From NCBI GenBank assembly GCA_964017045.1, contig OZ024807.1, positions 17,887,813-17,951,812 of the forward strand: 64,000 bases of DNA, given 5' to 3'. The notes beneath the pieces were generated by a model that did not search any database, was not told where the DNA came from, and saw only the letters and a program-made list of their open reading frames with translations. The translations under genes were made by a program, and so were the position numbers. This DNA is from Omphiscola glabra. Lineage: Eukaryota; Mollusca; Gastropoda; Lymnaeidae. Each line of letters opens with the position of its first letter. Within the stretch, counting starts at the first letter, position 1. Shown one piece after another: positions 57,380-64,000 of this stretch.

Positions 57380-59993
57380 GGGGCTCTGTGATCTTCTACT
57401 CTAATAACATTCTTGTTGATATCATTGTGAAGACACGCTGTTGTATAAACATTTAGCAGAATGGAAGGAAACTATGCGTGATCAGTTTACCCACTTACAA
57501 CTTAATATCCAAGATGTTGCCCAGGTTTTACTTCATGTTCATAACTATGGTCATCTTGTTGTTTGGGACAAGCTGCTTGCTTGGGACACTTTTTGTTTTT
57601 GTACTGGAACAGGCTTGTAGCCTTTCTACTGTTTAACAGTTATACACTATACTTACATATATTTTGAAAAAAATTTATTGAGCAATTGATATGAATCATT
57701 TATTGATAATTAATCTGAAAGTTTTAGTTTTTTTATATTAAAATAAAAAGAGCAAAACAATATATCTCTTCAAAGCATTTAAGTTAATTTGACATGTTTT
57801 TAAAAAAAACAAAAAAACTTTGTTTTGTTTAAATGTCAAATTATTTAAACATTTGTTTGAAAGCTACTTCTTGATCAGTTTGGCTTGCCAGGACTGAGAC
57901 TTTGCTAAAAGAAAACGTGTACCTGGTCTTGGAATACATCATGTTTTAAAGTGTGGCATCCAGAGTTTTTAACTAGGAAAGATTTAGTCCTTACCCTATG
58001 TTAAATTGAGATGAGTAATATTCACAAAAAGGTTCACTGGCTATAATTTGTATATAATTTAGATTTGTTTCAGATATTTTGTTTTTGTGCCAAGTTTTCA
58101 GATGTTTCAATTTTTACATCATGCTTCACTTTGTTATTTTTCATCTTAAACCTTGACTTGAAATTGATTTCTTAACAGGTGTACTCTAGACAACTACCGT
58201 GTTAATGTAATTTTTCCTACAATTCATTGTGTACAACCTTGTGTAAATTGTTAAATGGAGGACATCATTTGTTCTAAAAACAGACCTTGTGCCATTTTGG
58301 CCATTTTGTGATTTTATTTACCTTGGAGTCTACTGCCTTTGTTGCAATAATTCAGTTGCTAAAAGACCTTTGCATTGAAACGAGTAACAACAATATTATT
58401 TTGTTAAAAGACTTTTTTTTTATTTTATTACTGTAAATTCAACATAAACATTAGGGGAAGATATATTTAAACATATAACGAAAGCTTAAATTTCCTTGAG
58501 GTCTTGTTACTTAAATGTATTAGCACATTTTCTTGAAATGTAACAAATGCAGTCGATTTTTTCAATCAAGTCATATACTGAACTACCTAATCCTACTTGC
58601 TGCATTTTCACTAGGTCTTATATTGTTGTGAACATATGTAAAAAAAAAAAAAAAATAGGTTTTAAAATTCTGCCATTTTTATGCTGAAAAAATAGAACTT
58701 TTTATTTATACTTTAGATACAACTGATATGCAGCATTGATTAAACTGACATCACAAGCTGAATGTTGTAAACATATTAATTCCCCTCAGGCAATCATATT
58801 TCAATAGCTGCAATGTTAGAGTCATCAATTATTAAGGTTTTACATTCTGAACATATTCACAAGGTTTACTACAAATTATTTATGCTTTCTTAGACTAAGG
58901 CTTTGAGTCATTGTGTTTGAGATATTTTAGGAGGAATCTGTCGGCCATGTATTTTTACATGCTCCTTTATTTTCACTGTAAAATTAACCTGGAAGGTTCA
59001 TTTTGTCTTCTCATGTCGTTATGAACTTTGAAGTTTTTTTTTCTGAAACAGCAATTTATAATATGCCTAATCATGGCCTCTCTACCGATCCAGAGTTGTC
59101 CTATCATCCTGAATCAATCCATTTTTTTTCCCCCAACCTTATTTTTTATTTCTTTCCATTCTTCTTAATAAAGATACAAGATTCTTTGATTAAATCTTTC
59201 AAAAAAAGTTTATTTTTTTATAAAAACCCCTAGAATCCTACCTTTATAGAGAAGTTCAAGTTGCTCTTTGTACTATCTTTCACTTTTCTGCTATACACTT
59301 TGGATTTCTTAGAAACTTAACAAATAGTTAACTATTTGAGTGCAGTTCACATTTTATATGTAAGCTAATTGAGTTGGAAAAAAACAACATTTCTAATACA
59401 ACTATTTTGATGTATATTTGTATGTACTCATTTGATTGTATTTCATAAAAAAAAATGTTAAACTTATTGTTTCACTTTTGTTATCTACTGGATGCATTTT
59501 CCCCCACTTTTTTATTTTTCTTTTTTACACAAAGGAGTGATGGATTTTAAGATGGGGGGAAAAAACAACACCAACTTTTTCTGTGTGTTTTTATTTGACT
59601 GCGCATGAGTTGTTTGATGACAAGATTGTAGATTTGATGACAAGAATGTAGATTTGATGACAAGAATGTAGACTTTTAGCCATGTTATAATGTACCCAGA
59701 CAGGACACACTTAAGCCTATTATATGTTTCAATGGCTTATTGTGTAGACTTCAACTCTTTAGTTTGTACCAGTTCTCTATTTCTTTTATTATTATTATTT
59801 TGATGTATGTAGAGAATTGTTATCATTCTGTTGCTAAGTAATTTACCTCTGGCCATCTTGCTGATGAGTACTTTGACAGTCCTTGGAAATAAGTCTCACT
59901 AAAAATTTGCAGTATCTTATTTGACAACAGTTTTTTTGATATTACGGCTTTAAAAAAAAGTAATATGTGCATTCTATTGGTTGTCATATTGGT
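57380..59993 (+). other. Gene B 3' flank, probable long 3' UTR plus intergenic DNA
   Basis: AT-rich, with no tandem arrays at all to about 59.6 kb, in contrast to the upstream intergenic region. AATAAA occurs at 57742 and 59167. A 20-bp triplicate (GATTTGATGACAAGAATGTA) lies at about 59611-59670. Confidence 0.4.
57742..57747 (+). terminator. Candidate poly(A) signal for gene B
   Basis: First canonical AATAAA after the gene B stop, 363 nt downstream. Further AATAAA hexamers occur later (for example 59167), so longer 3' UTRs are possible. No transcript evidence. Confidence 0.3.
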
Positions 59994-60158
59994 CAGAGGT
60001 TCTCAATCTTTGACAAAATTAAAAACCATATACCCATTTGTGCATATTTTGTGAGAACTGAATATCTAATAGTTATTTTGTTATTTTTTATCTCTGCATA
60101 CCACCAACAAAAGAAATGTACAGCTAGCGTTTCATGCACCACAGAATGAGAATCACTG
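59994..60158. mobile_element. Old hAT-type MITE
   Basis: The left end is CAGAGGTTCTCAATCTTTG. The right end, reversed, is CAGTGATTCTCATTCT. 165 bp. The flanking 8-mers do not match, so the copy is old or rearranged. Confidence 0.45.
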
Positions 60159-62517
60159 ATCTAGACATTTAACAGTCATATGTTAACATTAGGATATTAT
60201 TCTCTCCCAAAAATTTTAAAAAGTAAAAATTCTTTACTTCAGCTTTGAGTTTTCCTATAAGAAGAAAAGCACAAGGGAATGTGATACAAGTGTCTGCTAG
60301 GGAGACTCATTATTATCTAGTCCTTTACATAAACACTGCTTGTAGTGAGCTGCTAAATCTATTATCTCAATGGTGAACATGTCATCCCCATTTGAAAGTT
60401 TTCAGTTATAATAATACAAAAAAAATTCTTTGTGAATGTGAATATATATATATAAATATGACCTATATATAAAACCTATACATGAGTACACTTATATACT
60501 TATATTTTAAATTTTTATTTTCTAAAAAAAAAGTTATATTTTGAGATGCATACATTTGATATATATATAGTACTACTATTGCATGTTTAAATTTCTTCTC
60601 TTGGGTGCATACCTCATAGAGGACTGCCAGTGTTCAAATAATGATGTTACTGAAACTATTGCTGGGCTTTAAGAAAAGAACACATACCTATATGACGCCT
60701 TTTAACTTTTCTAGGGGGAGTTTTTTGTCAAAAGTTATAAACAGAAAGGGACAAAATGGGTAAAATGTTCTGCAATGATGTGCTCAACTATGTAGTGTAG
60801 CTGCAACAATTTTCTTGTTTAGGGGGAATATTTTGACTAAAGGCCAGCTATTGGTTTAGGGGTACAGCTATTGTCCTGATATTGTTCGGTGGAGTATGTG
60901 AGTGGATAAACCTTGATGGATCAGAATGTGCAGATCAGCAAGTTTTGTCAGCAGACTGAGCTGGACCCCCCTATTGTAAATTTGATGACCAGTTACCCTC
61001 CATCTGTTCGCTGGAGGCTGATTGCCTTTTATTAAAACAATGTACAAGCTTATTTTTACTTGAACTAAGGGCAACAGTTACTTGTATATGTTTTAATAGA
61101 TGGATTATCTATGTCTTTTCCCCCCTTGTCTTTCCAAGGTCAGTATATGCTTACTGAAACATGGCAATTTTAAAAAAAGTAACTTAAGGCATAATTCAAA
61201 ATCATTACTGAGTTCCTAAAGTTTCTTATTTCAAGGATTTCATTTAAATTCTGGTATGTTTAGAAACTTTTTTTTTTTTAAATGTCTTTTTTTTCTTCTT
61301 CCAATCAAGCCACACTTATGTATCTAAAGAAATGTTTATTTCATGATAGTTTACAAGTCATCACCTCAGCTTTATAAATTCTTAATTTCTCATTTGGTCT
61401 TAAACTAACTTGAGGATTTATTCATTTGAAAGGCATGTTCAATTTAAAAAAAATATAAAAAATTATTAAATAAAAAAAAATTTGGAATTATAACACTGAG
61501 GCAAATGGACACTTTATTTGAATCTACACTTTGCTATATCTCCTTACTTTATTCTTAAAGCATTTGTGTGTATATTACTGACAACAAAAATGGCATTGTC
61601 ACGGAAGTGACAAACTAGCTATGTTTTATTTTTTATTTTTGTGTTTTTAAAAATTGTTTGTTATTTTAGAAGGAAATTTTGCAGTCAGTATATTGTCATT
61701 TTGTGTAATGTATTTGGAATGATCATTTTCTAATGCACATTTGACTCAACAAACTCAGCCATTTTTTTGGGGGTGAAATTTTTGCTCTTCCGAACTATTT
61801 TCCCCAACCCTCATTGAAAGTGTAAGAAATTTATACTTATAATAAGCAATTTTGCATCATTTTTTTGTTGTTTTTTTTGTTATTCCCATTAAAATTTGAA
61901 TGGACTTGATTCCATAATACAAGAAAATTCTCTTTGAATTTTTTGTTATGCGTTACCATTTTTCTGAAGGAAAATATCATTTCATTGTTGTGTGTTTGGT
62001 TAGCTATTAATCACTGATTGACCATCATTGATTGACTTTACATTACAGTTTGCTTACTTTGTTCTGACATACGTCACAGATGGAAACAAATTTGGAGCAA
62101 ACCTAAAACACATCACAGCTCACAAGTTAGACAAATTCTTTGCTCCCTAACCTTTCATACTTCAAGGAAGTACCTCATGAAGTACCTCGCTGCTTTCTGA
62201 GGTTTTTCTGTCTCAGATACATCCTTCTTTCTATATTTCTCAAACCATCATAATCTCTGACTCACCCTCATTTATATGAAATACATACAAGCAACGGCAG
62301 GTAGAGATCTACCATATCTGCAATAAGTGCATCTGATTTGATGTTATATTGGTCATGGAAAGTATTTTTGTGATACTGTCGGGGCCGTGACATTGGTGAC
62401 TACCAGATTTAGAGTATGTGACACAGGTGTATAAGAGGCTAAGGCTGAACCTAAAGCTGTCTTAATTCTCATTGTAATAAGCCAGTTTGCTTTACTGCAC
62501 AATACATTTACCTAAAG
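60159..62517. other. AT-rich intergenic DNA, nothing recognised
   Basis: No gene, array or transposon end that I could support. Confidence 0.35.
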
Positions 62518-62690
62518 CAGTGGTTCTCAACCTTTCTAATGCCATGACCCTTTAATATATTTTCTCATGTTGGGGCCAACCCCAACCACAAAATTATTTT
62601 CCTTGCTACTTCACAACTGTAGGGTTTATGTGTTTTTCCATGGTCTTAGGCGACCCCTGTGAAGGGGTCGTTTGACCCCACCCCCCTTAA
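62518..62690. mobile_element. SPIN-like hAT MITE, truncated copy
   Basis: It starts CAGTGGTTCTCAACCTTTC and shares CCACAAAATTATTTTC, TTGCTACTTCACAACTGTAG and TGGTCTTAGGCGACCCCTGT with the element at 23550. It retains GTGAAGGGGTCGTTTGACCC, which the first copy has lost, but lacks the right inverted end. Confidence 0.8.
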
Positions 62691-64000
62691 AGGATGTTCC
62701 TTAAAATAATTAACTCATGAATTTTAATGCCCTATTAAAATTAAACCCATATGAATGTCCTATTTTGTAATTTGTATATAATCCAAAATGAGTCAGCATT
62801 TGGGATAAACAAACTAGCTCATACCAGTGTTACAGAAAATAAAACAATTACCATCTTCTCTTCAAAATAAAACTTGTAAGAATACTTTATTATTCTGATT
62901 TTTTATTTATTTGTCCTCATTAGTTTGGAATGAAATAGTGTGGTTACAATTACATATTTGGAAATTGGTACGAAACCAAAAAAAATAAATTTTATTAAAA
63001 TTTTCCCCTTTTACCATCTTCCCACCATCCATTAAAAAAAAATAAAACAATCCCCGTTAAACAAATTTCATTTCTAAAAAAATTCCGTTTGAACAACATT
63101 CCTTTGTAAAAATTGGTTTTTAGCAAACTGGTTACATACTAATTTCTGGTAACTGAGAATGAAAAAAAGAGTTTAATTTTGCTATATCATCAGACTCATA
63201 GATAATAAGAACAACCAGAAATAAATGGATGCTAATAAATGGAAGCAATCTGATCAGTGGCTTATTTATAGTTGTGTTAATTTCTAAGCAGCAGTGTTGT
63301 TGTTTGTGAGGGTTCAAAGAAATAAAATACTTTGAGGAATGCATACCAGTAACTATCGGTAGTTTTTTTGTGTGCATAATTCAACAATTATGACTGAAGT
63401 GTTGTAACATATTTGTTACTCCATGGGATGTAGTAACGTAATATCACTGTCCACCAACACAGAAATAAGAAGATCAACTTGCGTGGGGAAAAAAATCCAG
63501 AGCAAAAACTGGAATCAATTTTATTGGAATTGTGAATAACTTAAAATTTCAATCATGTTTGGCATACAGCATTACATTTTATCAAGAAACTTAATGGCGA
63601 CAGAAATTAAGCGTGAAATCAATTTATCAAAATATACACCTACAACATATGAGCCAAAAAAATTAACAAAATAAAATAAAAACATGAGTTAATGAAATGG
63701 GTTCATGAAACAAGTTAACGATATGTTAATGATATCTGTGGCTTAGGAACATAGGAAGTACACAACACCAAACGAATCTGTAAGGAATTAAGATTATGTC
63801 ATAAAATATTTTTAAGTGTAAAGCAACATTTCTAAAATGCCAATTAAAAATAAATTACTTACTTTGTGTATGGATTATAATTACAAGCAAATTTATCAAA
63901 CTACAATGCTGTAAAAGACAAATAGTAGACATGGTTTACAATAATTTACATGAAATGAAAGACTATTCAAGGCACCGGTGGTTGTGTCTACTTCATTGGC
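62691..64000. other. AT-rich end of window, nothing recognised
   Basis: No coding signal; the short minus-strand frame at 63132-63377 has no family resemblance. Confidence 0.35.

Overview
The window is animal nuclear DNA. It is AT-rich with short coding exons, canonical GT-AG introns, many minisatellites, non-LTR retrotransposon tails and several short inverted-repeat DNA transposons. No bacterial-type operons, rRNA genes or convincing tRNA genes were seen. The gene family form and a SPIN-like hAT element suggest a lophotrochozoan, most likely a gastropod mollusc. That placement is inference, not proof.

The only genes I can support are two complete, head-to-tail, plus-strand paralogues of the SLC16/monocarboxylate-transporter (MCT) family. 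Gene A has seven coding exons over 6953-12024 and encodes 680 aa. Gene B has seven coding exons over 46898-57379 and encodes 741 aa. All six introns occupy homologous positions with identical phases (1,1,2,1,1,1), so the pair is an intron-preserving tandem duplication. Exon 2 (144 nt), exon 5 (270 nt) and exon 6 (126 nt) have the same length in both copies. The length difference lies in the N-terminus, the large cytoplasmic loop between TM6 and TM7, and the C-terminal tail. Both genes probably have an upstream non-coding exon, because each first coding exon is preceded by a plausible 3' splice site about 60-66 nt before the ATG. Each leader then carries a single upstream AUG immediately followed by a stop codon, 55 and 57 nt before the main start.

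Layout: 1-6.9 kb holds mobile-element debris: a diverged dispersed repeat present twice, a 248-bp MITE, a LINE reverse-transcriptase tail and a degenerate hAT element. 6.9-12.0 kb is gene A, with a piggyBac-like MITE in intron 6 and a GC-AG intron 2. 12.0-25 kb is mostly unique AT-rich DNA with a pogo-like MITE and a SPIN-like hAT MITE. 25-46.5 kb is unusually dense in minisatellites (15 or more arrays with 10-68-bp units) plus a LINE tail and a 528-bp hAT element. 46.8-57.4 kb is gene B, whose introns are also expanded by tandem arrays, including a 35-bp minisatellite of about 19 units in intron 4. 57.4-64 kb is downstream sequence with no further recognisable gene.

The transporters would act independently at a membrane; nothing here indicates a multi-gene pathway. 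I found no evidence of a wholly new molecular system. The most distinctive observations are the matched start-stop uORFs, the conserved islands in the TM6-TM7 loop, the higher-order minisatellites, a splice acceptor that is the last unit of a tandem array, and the SPIN-like element with a perfect 8-bp target-site duplication.
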